A DNA stretch of 33,374 nt from Acidobacteriota bacterium (GTDB lineage Bacteria; Acidobacteriota; Polarisedimenticolia; Gp22-AA2): the NCBI GenBank assembly GCA_003223165.1, contig QHXZ01000003.1, forward strand, positions 6,303 through 39,676, in the 5' to 3' direction. The notes under the pieces are model-generated. The model had not been told where the DNA came from and did no database searches. It saw only the letters and a program-made list of their open reading frames with translations. This document shows positions 1 through 9,379 of this stretch, in pieces (positions within the stretch are counted from its first letter, which is position 1; each line of letters begins with the position of its first letter). A program made the translations under genes and the position numbers.

Positions 1-297
1 GATCTGCAGCGGGTGGAGGCCACCGGCGCCGTGGCCGTCAAGCAGGGCACCGCCTTCGGCACGGCCAGGAGCGCCGAGTACCTGCCCGACCAGGATCTCC
101 TCGTGCTGAAAGATGAGGAGGGGCTCGCGGATCTCGTGGATAGCGCCACCGGGCGGACCCTGCGGGGCCGTACGTTGACATTCGATCTGGCGGGCGATAG
201 GATTCTGACCGAATCCGAGCACGGCGGCCGGACTTGGATCACCCTGAAGCCCGAGAGCAAGGACGTGCAGTCCCTTGAGCCGAAAACTAGTCATTGA
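1..297 (+). CDS. LptA/OstA-like protein, 3' end (5' truncated)
   Basis: The reading frame is open from the first base of the window, so only the C-terminal ~98 residues are visible. They show the repeating beta-strand pattern of OstA/LptA-family periplasmic proteins that carry lipopolysaccharide from the inner to the outer membrane: a Gly-Thr-Ala strand, then [12 protein letters not shown], then [14 protein letters not shown]. The identification is supported by lptB starting inside its last codons (23-nt overlap), the usual arrangement in diderms. The GTG at 13 in the ORF track is an internal codon, not the start. The fragment could equally be the end of a fused LptC-LptA protein; the missing upstream part would decide. 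Confidence 0.7.
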   Translation, partial: DLQRVEATGAVAVKQGTAFGTARSAEYLPDQDLLVLKDEEGLADLVDSATGRTLRGRTLTFDLAGDRILTESEHGGRTWITLKPESKDVQSLEPKTSH

Positions 298-1048
298 GGG
301 GCTGAGCAAGAGTTACCGCGGCCGACCCGTCATCAAGGACATCTCCCTCCACATCCAGGGTGGTGAGGTGGTCGGGCTCCTCGGGCCAAACGGCGCGGGG
401 AAGACGACGACCTTCTATTGCGTGGTCGGCCTGGTCCAGCCGGACCAGGGGCGGGTGCTCCTGGGCGGGCACGACGTGTCGCGCCTGCCGATGTACCTGC
501 GGGCGCGGAGCGGCATCAGCTACCTGCCGCAGGAGCCGTCGATCTTCCGCAAGATGACGGTCGAGGAGAACATGATCGCCATCCTGGAGACGCTCGACAT
601 GCCCCAGGAGGAGGTCCGGCAGCGCACCGCGGCCGTCCTCGATGAACTGAAGATCGCCCATCTGGCCAAGAGCCCGGCCTACAACCTGTCGGGAGGGGAG
701 CGGCGCCGGGCGGAGATCGCCCGCGCGCTGGTGATCTCCCCCTCCTTCATCCTCCTGGACGAGCCGTTTTCCGGCATCGATCCGATCGCCGTCGCCGACA
801 TCCAGAAGATCATCTATCAGTTGAAGGGAAAGGGGATCGGGCTGCTGATGACGGATCACAACGTCCAGGAGACGCTGCGCATCACCGACCGGGCCTATAT
901 TATCGCCGAAGGCCGGATCTTCCGGAAAGGCACGCCGGACCAGCTGGCGGCCGACCCGAAGGTCCGGGAGGTCTACCTGGGCGCCAACTTCCGTCTGGTG
1001 CCCGGCGAGCCGGTGGAGGCGCCTCCGAGCGCCTACCCGGGGGACTAG
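275..1048 (+). CDS. lptB: LptB, LPS export ABC transporter ATP-binding protein
   Basis: This 257-residue ABC ATPase is the expected length for LptB, the cytoplasmic motor that drives lipopolysaccharide extraction by LptFG. Visible motifs in order are Walker [10 protein letters not shown] (about residues 37-45), the Q-loop [15 protein letters not shown], the ABC signature LSGGERRR, Walker [13 protein letters not shown] and the switch His in TDHNVQE. The FSGIDPIAV stretch and the short C-terminal tail are typical of LptB rather than of amino-acid transporters. It begins with TTG inside the preceding lptA-like gene, suggesting translational coupling, and ends 8 nt before rpoN. The lptA-lptB-rpoN-hpf order is a long-known conserved cluster in Gram-negative bacteria. 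Confidence 0.95.
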   Translation: MSRKLVIEGLSKSYRGRPVIKDISLHIQGGEVVGLLGPNGAGKTTTFYCVVGLVQPDQGRVLLGGHDVSRLPMYLRARSGISYLPQEPSIFRKMTVEENMIAILETLDMPQEEVRQRTAAVLDELKIAHLAKSPAYNLSGGERRRAEIARALVISPSFILLDEPFSGIDPIAVADIQKIIYQLKGKGIGLLMTDHNVQETLRITDRAYIIAEGRIFRKGTPDQLAADPKVREVYLGANFRLVPGEPVEAPPSAYPGD

Positions 1049-1056
1049 GGAGAGCG

Positions 1057-2535
1057 ATGGCACTCGAGCAGAAGCTCAATCTGCGGATGTCGCAGAAGCT
1101 GATCATGACGCCGTCGCTCCAGCAGGCGATCAAGCTCCTGCAGATGACCAAGCTCGAGCTGCAGGAGGAGATCACGCAGGAAGTGACCGAGAATCCCCTT
1201 CTCGAGGAAATGACCGAAGGGCCCGCCGAGGGGGAGAAGGCCGAGGGCGAGGAGGCCGCGCCGGGGGAGGCGGGAGAGGCGGCCGAGGGCGAAGCGCCCG
1301 CGGTGGACGCCCCGGCCGCCGAGGAGAAGGAGAGCGATTCCTTCGACGAGATCGACTACGAGTCTTATTTTCAGGACTACATGGAGATGAGCTACGTTCC
1401 CCAGGCGCCGGCCGAGGAGATCGAGACGCCGCCCCTGGAAAACATCCTGACCAAGCCCCAGAGCCTTTCCGGCCACCTGCTCTGGCAGCTCGACATGACG
1501 GTCATCTCCGCCCGCCAGAAGGAGATCGCCCGCGCCATCATAGGCAACCTCGACGATGACGGCTATCTGCAGGCCTCGCCCGACGAGATCGCCGCCATGG
1601 GCCCCTACAACCTCGAGGAAGTGGAGCGCGCCGTGCACGTGGTGCAGGACTTCGATCCGTCCGGCGTCGGCGCGCGCGACCTCAAGGAATGCCTGCTGAT
1701 CCAGCTCGCCTTCCACGACATGGAAGGGACCCCGGCGGAGCGCATCGTCAAGGAGCACATGGACCTCCTGCAGACCCGACGCTTCCGCGACCTGGCCCAG
1801 GCGCTCGGGTGCAGCCAGGAAGAGGTGATGCATTACGTCGAGACCATCCGCACGCTCGACCCGAAGCCGGGGACGAAGTACAACGCCGGCAGCAACAACT
1901 ACGTGCTGCCCGACGTCTACGTGGTGAAGGTGGACAAGGGGTACACGATCATTCTCAACGAGGACGGGCTGCCGCGCCTGCGCATCAGCCCTTTCTACCG
2001 ACGCATGATCGATCGCAACAACACCGACGTGTCGCGCGAGACGCGCGAGTACGTGCGCGAGAAGTTCCGCTCGGCCTTCCGCCTCATCAAGAGCCTGGAA
2101 GAGCGCCAGCGCACCATCTACAAGGTGGCGAAGAGCATCGTCAAGCACCAGCAGGGCTTCCTCGACTTCGGCTACGAGCACCTCAGGCCGCTCATCCTCA
2201 AAGACGTCGCCGACGACATCGGCATGCACGAGTCGACGGTCAGCCGGGTCGTGAACCACAAATACATGCATACGCCACGCGGCCTTTTCGAGATGAAGTT
2301 CTTCTTCCATTCGAGCATCAGCTCGGCGCAGGGGGAGGACGTCTCCTCGCTGACCGTCAAGGAGCGCATCAAGAGGGTCGTGGCCGACGAGGACCCCAAG
2401 CACCCGATGTCGGACGCGGCGATCGTGCAGAGGCTCAGCGACGACGGCCTGCGCATCGCGCGCCGCACCGTCGCCAAGTACCGCGAGGAGCTTCGCATCC
2501 CATCCTCCAACGAGAGACGACAGGGATTCCGCTGA
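1057..2535 (+). CDS. rpoN: RNA polymerase sigma-54 factor RpoN
   Basis: This is the alternative sigma factor that recognises -24/-12 promoters and needs AAA+ activators. The 492-residue product has the Gln/Leu-rich region I (MSQKLIMTPSLQQAIKLLQ) that contacts activators, then an unusually acidic Glu/Ala-rich region II (about residues 55-115), then the core-binding domain. It ends with the DNA-binding part: a helix-turn-helix (DIGMHESTVSRVVNHKYM) and the RpoN box ARRTVAKYRE at about residues 468-477, which is intact. Start ATG 1057 follows an AGGGAG Shine-Dalgarno sequence. It lies between lptB and hpf, the standard context. I did not find a convincing -24/-12 element in this window, so its regulon is not evident here. 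Confidence 0.97.
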   Translation: MALEQKLNLRMSQKLIMTPSLQQAIKLLQMTKLELQEEITQEVTENPLLEEMTEGPAEGEKAEGEEAAPGEAGEAAEGEAPAVDAPAAEEKESDSFDEIDYESYFQDYMEMSYVPQAPAEEIETPPLENILTKPQSLSGHLLWQLDMTVISARQKEIARAIIGNLDDDGYLQASPDEIAAMGPYNLEEVERAVHVVQDFDPSGVGARDLKECLLIQLAFHDMEGTPAERIVKEHMDLLQTRRFRDLAQALGCSQEEVMHYVETIRTLDPKPGTKYNAGSNNYVLPDVYVVKVDKGYTIILNEDGLPRLRISPFYRRMIDRNNTDVSRETREYVREKFRSAFRLIKSLEERQRTIYKVAKSIVKHQQGFLDFGYEHLRPLILKDVADDIGMHESTVSRVVNHKYMHTPRGLFEMKFFFHSSISSAQGEDVSSLTVKERIKRVVADEDPKHPMSDAAIVQRLSDDGLRIARRTVAKYREELRIPSSNERRQGFR

Positions 2536-2578
2536 CCCACGGGGCGGCCCGCCGGAGGCCCCGGACGAGGAGACCGCG

Positions 2579-3142
2579 ATGACCATCCTGTTCACCGGAC
2601 GGAAGGCCCACCTGACCGGTCCCCTGAAGACCTTCGCCGAGGAGAAGCTGGCGAAGCTCGAGCGTGTCCTGGACGGCGTCCTCGATGTCCACGTCATCCT
2701 GACGCTCGAGAAGCACCGCCACCTGGCGGAAATCGTCGCCAAGGCGCGTACCGCAACGCTCACCGCCAAGGCCGAGGCGATCGAGTTCCAGGACTCGATC
2801 ACCGAGTGCGTGAGCCGCCTCCTGGCCCAGGCGAAGAAGCACCGCGAGCGGCTGGCGCGCGAACGCAAGCGCCAGGGCCGGCGCGCCTCGCCCCGGCGCC
2901 CCGGCGCGGCGATCCCGGCGCTCGGCGACCTCGGGCTCGCCCCGCCGCGGCGGGACGACCGGCCGCCCGTCGTGCGCATGGGCCGCATCCCGGTGAAGCC
3001 GATGTCGGTGGAGGAGGCTCTCCTCCAGGTCCAGGACGCCCGCCATCCCGTGCTCGTCTTCCGGGACGCCGAGTCCCAGCAGGTTTCGGTCCTCTTCAGG
3101 CTCCAGGACGGCCAGTACGGCCTCCTCGAGGCGGAGGCCTGA
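2579..3142 (+). CDS. hpf: Ribosome hibernation-promoting factor, long form
   Basis: The 187-residue length fits the long HPF class that dimerises 70S ribosomes into inactive 100S particles in stationary phase. Residues 1-100 are the S30AE/YfiA domain (begins MTILFTGRKAHLTGPLKTFAEEKLAKLERVL, quoted here only to show the family opening in part). A basic linker rich in Arg/Lys/Pro follows, then a C-terminal dimerisation domain (KPMSVEEALLQVQ to the end) that short HPF and YfiA lack. The start ATG is preceded by GAGGAGA. Its position directly after rpoN is conserved across Proteobacteria and relatives. It ends 4 nt before the acyl-CoA dehydrogenase GTG, so read-through into the next block is possible. 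Confidence 0.93.
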   Translation: MTILFTGRKAHLTGPLKTFAEEKLAKLERVLDGVLDVHVILTLEKHRHLAEIVAKARTATLTAKAEAIEFQDSITECVSRLLAQAKKHRERLARERKRQGRRASPRRPGAAIPALGDLGLAPPRRDDRPPVVRMGRIPVKPMSVEEALLQVQDARHPVLVFRDAESQQVSVLFRLQDGQYGLLEAEA

Positions 3143-3146
3143 GCGC

Positions 3147-4300
3147 GTGGCGTTCGATTGCACGCTCTCCCGCGAGCAGGAGATGGTCCGCGAGACCGTG
3201 CGGGCCTTCGCCGAGGACGTCCTCAAGCCCCGCGCCGCGGCGCTCGACCGCACCCGCGAGTTCCCCCACGACAACTACCGCCGTGCCGCCGCGCTGAACC
3301 TGACGGGCATGATGGTTCCCGAAGCCTACGGCGGCGCGGGCTTCGACGCCGTCTCCTACGTGATCGCCATCGAGGAGGTTTCCCGCGCCTGCGCCTCGAC
3401 GGGCGTGGTGCTGTCGGTGAACAACTCCCTGTTCTGCGGCCCGATCCTCAAGTACGGCAGCGAGGAGCAGAAGCGCCGCTACCTCGTCCCGCATGCGCGC
3501 GGAGAACGGATCGGCGCCTACTGCCTGACGGAGCCGGGCAGCGGGTCGGACGCGGCGGCCCTGCGCACTTCGGCGGTCCGGCGCGGCGACCGCTATGTTC
3601 TCAGCGGCAACAAGGTGTTCGTCACCAACGGCGTCGCCGCCCACACGTTCATCGTCTACGCCACGATCGACGCGAAGCTGCGGCACCGCGGGATCAGCGC
3701 CTTCATCGTCGAGCGCGACTTCCCCGGACTGCGGACCGGCAAGCCGGAGCACAAGATGGGGATCACCGCGTCGGGCTCGGTGGAGATCGTGCTCGAGGCC
3801 TGCGAAGTGCCGGCCGGGAACCTTCTCGGCGCGGAAGGAGAGGGCTTCAAGATCGCCATGAACACCCTGGACGGCGGCCGCATCGGCATCGCGGCCCAGG
3901 CCCTGGGCATCGGCGCCGCCGCCCTCGAGGAGTCCCTGGCCTACAGCCGGAGCCGCCAGGCCTTCGGGGCGCCGATCGCCCAGCTGCAGGCCATCCAGTG
4001 GAAGCTGGCCGACATGGCCACCGAGCTGGAGGCCGCCCGCCTTCTGGCGTACCGCGCCGCCTGGGCACGGGATCACCTCGAGCGCTACTCGCTCGAAGCG
4101 TCCATGGCCAAGCTCTTCGCCTCCGAGGCCTGCATGCGGGCCGCGAAGGAGGGGGTGCAGATCCACGGCGGCTACGGCTACATCAACGAGTACACGGTGG
4201 AGCGCCTGTTCCGCGACGCCAAGATCACCGAGATCTATGAAGGGACCTCGGAGATCCAGAGGCTGGTCATCGCCAAGGAGATCCTCAAGGGGGGGCCGGC

Positions 4301-4304
<4 letters not shown>
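3147..4304 (+). CDS. Acyl-CoA dehydrogenase, short-chain (butyryl-CoA) type
   Basis: A 385-residue FAD-dependent acyl-CoA dehydrogenase that would introduce the alpha,beta double bond into an acyl-CoA and pass electrons to ETF. Visible family signatures are the FAD/substrate-loop region [16 protein letters not shown], the helical C-terminal domain, and [20 protein letters not shown] followed by [10 protein letters not shown]. The Glu of YEGT (about residue 365) is the catalytic base at the position used by short- and medium-chain enzymes. GTG 3147 gives a standard N-terminus ([16 protein letters not shown]). It overlaps the mutase large subunit by ATGA, which argues for coupled expression. 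By context its substrate is probably a C4 acyl-CoA such as butyryl- or isobutyryl-CoA, but specificity cannot be read from sequence alone. Confidence 0.92.
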
Positions 4305-5985
<1,681 letters not shown>

Positions 5986-5989
<4 letters not shown>

Positions 5990-6402
5990 AGGCCGGCGAG
6001 GGGAAGGTCCGCCTCCTGGTCGGCAAGGTCGGCCTCGACGGCCACGACCGCGGGGCAAAGATCATCGCCCGGGCGCTGCGTGACGCCGGTTTCGAGGTGA
6101 TCTACACCGGCCTGCACCAGACACCGGAGATGGTCGTCGCCACCGCCCTCCAGGAGGACGTGGACGGCATCGGGCTGTCGATTCTTTCCGGCGCCCACAA
6201 CACCATCTTCCCCAAGATCACCCGGCTGCTCCGGGAACAAGGCGGGGCCGACATCGTCGTCTTCGGGGGCGGGATCGTTCCGGACGAGGACGTCCCCGGC
6301 TTGCTTCAGGCCGGAGTCAGGGCTATCTTCACGCCCGGCACCACCACCCGGCAGGTCATCGACTGGGTGATGGCAGAGGTCAAACCGCGCCGCCGCGGCT
6401 GA
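5986..6402 (+). CDS. Acyl-CoA mutase small, cobalamin-binding subunit (IcmB-like)
   Basis: A 138-residue B12-binding (Rossmann-like) subunit. It carries the DxHxxG motif as DGHDRG with His20 as the predicted lower axial ligand to cobalt, then [14 protein letters not shown] and the nucleotide-tail-binding [11 protein letters not shown] and FTPGTTT loops. The ORF track shows it only as the tail of a long 4237-6402 frame; the upstream part of that frame is antiframe noise over icmA. The true start is GTG 5986, which overlaps the large subunit stop as GTGA and gives the expected N-terminus ([20 protein letters not shown]). It works as a heterodimer or heterotetramer with the preceding gene product. 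Confidence 0.9.
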
Positions 6403-6432
6403 CACCCGGGCGGCCTCGAAGGGACACGCGGC

Positions 6433-7761
6433 ATGGCTCTCAAGGGAATGCGCCCCGTCCACGTGGTGGCAGGCGGGGTCAGCAAGTTCGCCAAGGCCCG
6501 TCCCGACCGCACCTTCCAGCCGATCGTCAAGGAGGCGTTCGACGAAGCCCTGCAGGACCTGGGGCTGGAATTCGGCCGCGCCAACGAGCTGATCGACGGC
6601 ACCGTCGGCTGCTACTTCTCGGATCACTTCATGCGCCAGCTGAAGGCGGCCACCATGGTGCAGGACTACCTCGGCCTCTGCCCCAAGCCGTCGCACCGCG
6701 TGGAAGGGGGCGGGGCGACGGGCGGGCTCGGGTTCCAGGAGGGCTGGAAGAGCGTGGCCTCCGGGCTGATGGATGTCTGCCTGGTCTTCGGCTGGGAGAC
6801 CATGTCGCACGTCCAGACCTGGAAGGGGAACGAGTTCATCGCGCTGGCGTCGGACGTTTCGTTCGACTACCCGGTCGGAGGGTTCTACTCGGGCTATTAC
6901 GCCATGATGGTCGTGCGCCACATGCACGAGTTCGGCACGACGGTGGAGCAGATGGCGCACGTCTCGGTGAAGAACCACACCAACGCCCTCCACAATCCCT
7001 ACGCCCAGAAGCGCCTGAAGCTCTCCGTCGCGGACGTGCGCGCGGCCCCGATGGTCGCCTACCCGCTGACGCGGCTCGACATCTGCGTCATGTCGGACGG
7101 GGCGGCCTGCGTCTTGCTCGCCTCGGAGGAGGGGCTCGCCTCGATCGAGAAAGCGGCCGGGCGCTCCCTGCCGCGCGTCGTGGTGACGGGGGTGGGGCGC
7201 GGCACCGACGCCATGCGCATGGCGGACCGCCCGCACGGCGAGGTGATCCTGTTGCCGCACGAGAAGCCGTCCGACTACAAGGGACTGAAGTACCCCGGCG
7301 TGCACTCGTTTCGGGCCGGGCGCATGGCCAGCAAGCAGGCCTACGAGATGGCCGGCGTCAAGAACCCGATCAAGGATCTCAGCTTCGTCGAGCTGCACGA
7401 CGCCTACACCTCGTCGGAGGTGCAGACCTACGAGGACATGGGGCTATGCCGTTACGGTGAGGGTGGCCCTTTCGCCGCGTCGGGGAAGGCGTTCCTGCCC
7501 GGCATCGATTACGGCCTCAGGTTGAGGGGCCAGGGGACGATACCGGTCAACCCGTCCGGAGGGTTGATCGCCTGCGGTCATCCCGTCGGGGCGACCGGCC
7601 TGATGCAGGCCGTCTTCGCCCTCTGGCAGCTGCAGGGGACGATCCCCAGGCACTTCGGCGACGCGGCGCTGCAGGTGAAGGATGCGCGGCGCGGCGCCAT
7701 CCACAGCCACGCGGGCACCGGCACCTACGTCACCGTCAGCATCCTGGAACGCCAGGATTAG
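6433..7761 (+). CDS. Thiolase-like protein (lipid-transfer/SCP-x type) lacking the nucleophilic Cys
   Basis: A 442-residue thiolase-fold protein, with the second-half motifs ELHDAYTSSEV and NPSGGLIACGHPVGATG containing the conserved His residues. In the first half, where SCP-x thiolases read VExxCASG, this protein reads VEGGGATGG at residues 90-98, so the acyl-accepting Cys is replaced by Gly94. That makes ordinary Claisen thiolysis doubtful. Thiolase-fold partners of DUF35 proteins such as Ltp2, which act as retro-aldolases, also lack this Cys. The next gene encodes exactly such a DUF35 partner. Start ATG 6433 has GAAGGGA upstream. Likely role (inference): carbon-carbon bond formation or cleavage on an acyl-CoA handled by the upstream dehydrogenase and mutase. 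Confidence 0.85.
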   Translation: MALKGMRPVHVVAGGVSKFAKARPDRTFQPIVKEAFDEALQDLGLEFGRANELIDGTVGCYFSDHFMRQLKAATMVQDYLGLCPKPSHRVEGGGATGGLGFQEGWKSVASGLMDVCLVFGWETMSHVQTWKGNEFIALASDVSFDYPVGGFYSGYYAMMVVRHMHEFGTTVEQMAHVSVKNHTNALHNPYAQKRLKLSVADVRAAPMVAYPLTRLDICVMSDGAACVLLASEEGLASIEKAAGRSLPRVVVTGVGRGTDAMRMADRPHGEVILLPHEKPSDYKGLKYPGVHSFRAGRMASKQAYEMAGVKNPIKDLSFVELHDAYTSSEVQTYEDMGLCRYGEGGPFAASGKAFLPGIDYGLRLRGQGTIPVNPSGGLIACGHPVGATGLMQAVFALWQLQGTIPRHFGDAALQVKDARRGAIHSHAGTGTYVTVSILERQD

Positions 7762-7796
7762 GGCCCGCAACCCCTCCGGGCAGCGAGGAGCCTCTC

Positions 7797-8405
7797 ATGG
7801 CCAGGCGCCGACAGCCACGACGGATAGCAAGGCCGACGCGCCGGGCGAGGCGCGCGCCGCCGGCCCGCCCCGGCGCCCCGGCCGGGACGCCCGCGCCCGG
7901 CCGCGCCGAGACCCTCGAAGGGACCGTGGTCTTCCGAGTCCCCTTCCCGGAGCAGCTCGACGATCTCAAGGGGATGAGCCCGATCATCGTCAAGCAGCCG
8001 TACCACATCGACTACGTCCACTCGTTCGGGCAGGACTCGCCGTTCTTCGCGGGGCTGGCCAACCGCCGCCTGCTGGGCACACGATGCCCGCGCTGCGACT
8101 ACACCTATGCCACGCCTCGTCTTTCCTGCATGGTCTGCGGATCGGAGACCGACTGGGTGGATCTCCCCAAGACGGGCCGCGTCCACACCTTCACCACCTG
8201 CTATTTCGGGAGCGAGGAGTTCCTGCCCGAGTGCCCGTTCAGCTTGATCCTGGTCGAGTTCGAGGGGGCCGACACCCTGTTTCTGGCACGCCTGGTCGGC
8301 GCCCAGCCCAAGGAGATCCGCGTCGGCATGGAGGTCGAGGCGCGTTTCCTGCGCAACGCCAAGTTCAAACCGACCGACGTCTATTTCGTCCCCCGACGCC
8401 CCTAG
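7797..8405 (+). CDS. Zn-ribbon/OB-fold DUF35 protein, thiolase partner
   Basis: This 202-residue protein has a rubredoxin-like zinc ribbon CPRCDYTYATPRLSCMVCG (two CxxC pairs, about residues 98-116) followed by an OB-fold domain (GRVHTFTTCYFGSEEF to VEARFLRNAKF). DUF35 proteins bind and position acyl-CoA for thiolase-fold enzymes, as in the archaeal thiolase/HMG-CoA synthase complex and the Ltp2-ChsH2 aldolase; the adjacent thiolase-like gene fits this. ATG 7797 has a good AGCGAGGAG Shine-Dalgarno sequence. However, the first ~43 residues are an Arg/Pro/Ala-rich stretch unlike the family. An in-frame GTG at 7926 (VVFRVPFPEQL) is the alternative start; its GAAGGGA is only 2 nt away, so I keep 7797. 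Confidence 0.85.
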   Translation: MARRRQPRRIARPTRRARRAPPARPGAPAGTPAPGRAETLEGTVVFRVPFPEQLDDLKGMSPIIVKQPYHIDYVHSFGQDSPFFAGLANRRLLGTRCPRCDYTYATPRLSCMVCGSETDWVDLPKTGRVHTFTTCYFGSEEFLPECPFSLILVEFEGADTLFLARLVGAQPKEIRVGMEVEARFLRNAKFKPTDVYFVPRRP

Positions 8406-8418
8406 GAGCCTGTCCGGA
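8402..8418 (+). repeat. Copy 1 of a 17-nt repeat beginning at a TAG stop codon
   Basis: The sequence ctaggagcctgtccgga covers the TAG stop of the DUF35 gene. A copy differing at one base (ctaggagcccgtccgga) sits in the same position over the glnE stop at 30607-30623. A looser relative follows the secreted-protein stop at 25179. Immediately downstream, CGGAGA-gccg-TCTCTG can form a small hairpin without a T-run. Confidence 0.5.
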
Positions 8419-8432
8419 GAGCCGTCTCTGCC

Positions 8433-8461
8433 TTGACAGGGCGCGGACTTTGGGCTAGTTT
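8433..8461 (+). promoter_or_regulatory. Sigma-70-type promoter for the CheW-like genes
   Basis: A perfect -35 TTGACA (8433-8438) is followed by a 17-nt spacer and a weak -10 TAGTTT (8456-8461). It lies in the gap after the DUF35 gene. The predicted transcript would start about 7 nt before ATG 8475, which also argues against the upstream TTG start (8433) used by the ORF track, because that codon is part of the -35 box. Confidence 0.6.
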
Positions 8462-8474
8462 CTGCCTCAGGGCG

Positions 8475-8867
8475 ATGAAGCTCCTCCTGATCAGCGTCGG
8501 AAGGGGACGTTATGCCGTTGCGGCCGACGCGGTCACCCGGATCCTGGATCCGGAGCGCCAGCCCGACTTCCGGCGGGAGGGAGGCGGCGGAGACGCGATC
8601 GAGCGCGGCGTGCGTTACCCTGTGCTGGATCTGCACGCCGCGGCCGGGGAGACACCGGGGCCTTCCTGCGTCTACCTGATGGTGGAAGGGCGCGGAGGGC
8701 GGGCGGTGCTTCCGGTCGACAGCGCGGAGGCGATCCGGGAGGTCGCCGCGAGCGCCATCGCGCCGCTTCCGTCCTTCATCTTCGCCTCGCCGAAGCGCCT
8801 GTTCCGCGGAATCTTCTCGGATGGCCTGGAGCCCCGCCTGCTGCTGGACGTGGACGGCCTGTCGTGA
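8475..8867 (+). CDS. CheW-like domain protein 1
   Basis: A 130-residue protein with the two-lobed beta-barrel pattern of CheW: LLLISVGRGRYAVAADAVTRIL, then PVLDLHAAA, then VYLMVEGRGGRAVLPVDSAEAIREV and a closing LLLDVDGL. CheW domains are scaffold proteins that link receptors to CheA kinases. It is short and lacks several usual CheW residues, so it may be a divergent docking subunit. ATG 8475 is chosen because the longer TTG-start ORF would run through the promoter. Its stop overlaps the next CheW-like gene start (GTGA), so the two are probably made in fixed ratio. Confidence 0.7.
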   Translation: MKLLLISVGRGRYAVAADAVTRILDPERQPDFRREGGGGDAIERGVRYPVLDLHAAAGETPGPSCVYLMVEGRGGRAVLPVDSAEAIREVAASAIAPLPSFIFASPKRLFRGIFSDGLEPRLLLDVDGLS

Positions 8868-9379
8868 GCCGCGGCGCGGCGGCCCGGCTCCTGGGGTTCC
8901 GGCTCGGCGCGACGCCGGCGGCGCTGCCGCTGGAGGCGGTACGCGAGGTGCTCGAGGCCCCCTGGATCGTGCCGATCCCCGGGAGCCATCCGCACGTGGC
9001 CGGTGTGGCGTTGAACCGGGGCGTGGCTCTTCCCGTTTACGATTTGACGCGCTTCGTCCCGCTCTGGGAGGCGCGGGTCGCGCCGGTCCGCGCAGCGGGA
9101 CGCCTGCAGGCGCCTCACTTGATCGTGTGCGGGTTCGAGGAGGTCCTGCTCGGGGTGCTGGGCGATGGCGTCGACCTGGTGAAAGACCCGTCGCCCGTCG
9201 AGGCACCGGAGGAGTTGGGCGCCGTGCGGCTCGAGTACGTAAGAGGTCTGGTGTTGAGCGGCGACGAGGTGGTGGCCCTCCTCGATCCCGCCAAGCTCTT
9301 TCCGTCTTTGGGCGTGCCGGCGGAGGGGTCCCCATCCGCCAGGGAGGATGCCGGTGAAGAAGATCCTGCTGGCCGATGA
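8864..9379 (+). CDS. CheW-like domain protein 2
   Basis: A 171-residue CheW-family protein, closer to canonical than its neighbour. It shows GFRLGATPAALPLEAVREVLEAP, then VPIPGSHPHVAGVALNRGVALPVYDL, which matches the typical PxxPxxVxGVxxxRGxxxPVxDL core. A second lobe ends in VVALLDPAKLF. It starts with GTG overlapping the stop of CheW-like protein 1 and its 3' end overlaps the response regulator gene by 32 nt. The order suggests an adaptor-adaptor-regulator unit. No receptor (MCP) or CheA kinase is present in the window, so its partners are elsewhere. Confidence 0.8.
   Translation: MSRGAAARLLGFRLGATPAALPLEAVREVLEAPWIVPIPGSHPHVAGVALNRGVALPVYDLTRFVPLWEARVAPVRAAGRLQAPHLIVCGFEEVLLGVLGDGVDLVKDPSPVEAPEELGAVRLEYVRGLVLSGDEVVALLDPAKLFPSLGVPAEGSPSAREDAGEEDPAGR

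Noticed and set aside
1058-1075. TGGCAC at the rpoN start as a sigma-54 -24 element
   Set aside because: There is no TTGC-type -12 element at the correct spacing, and the site lies inside the coding start.
1045-2988. 647-residue minus-strand ORF opposite rpoN and hpf
   Set aside because: It is antisense to two clearly recognised genes; long antisense ORFs are common in GC-rich DNA, and its Arg/Leu/His/Val-rich sequence matches no family.
8433-8474. TTG start at 8433 for the first CheW-like gene
   Set aside because: The TTG is part of a perfect -35 TTGACA box and the extra residues do not resemble CheW.
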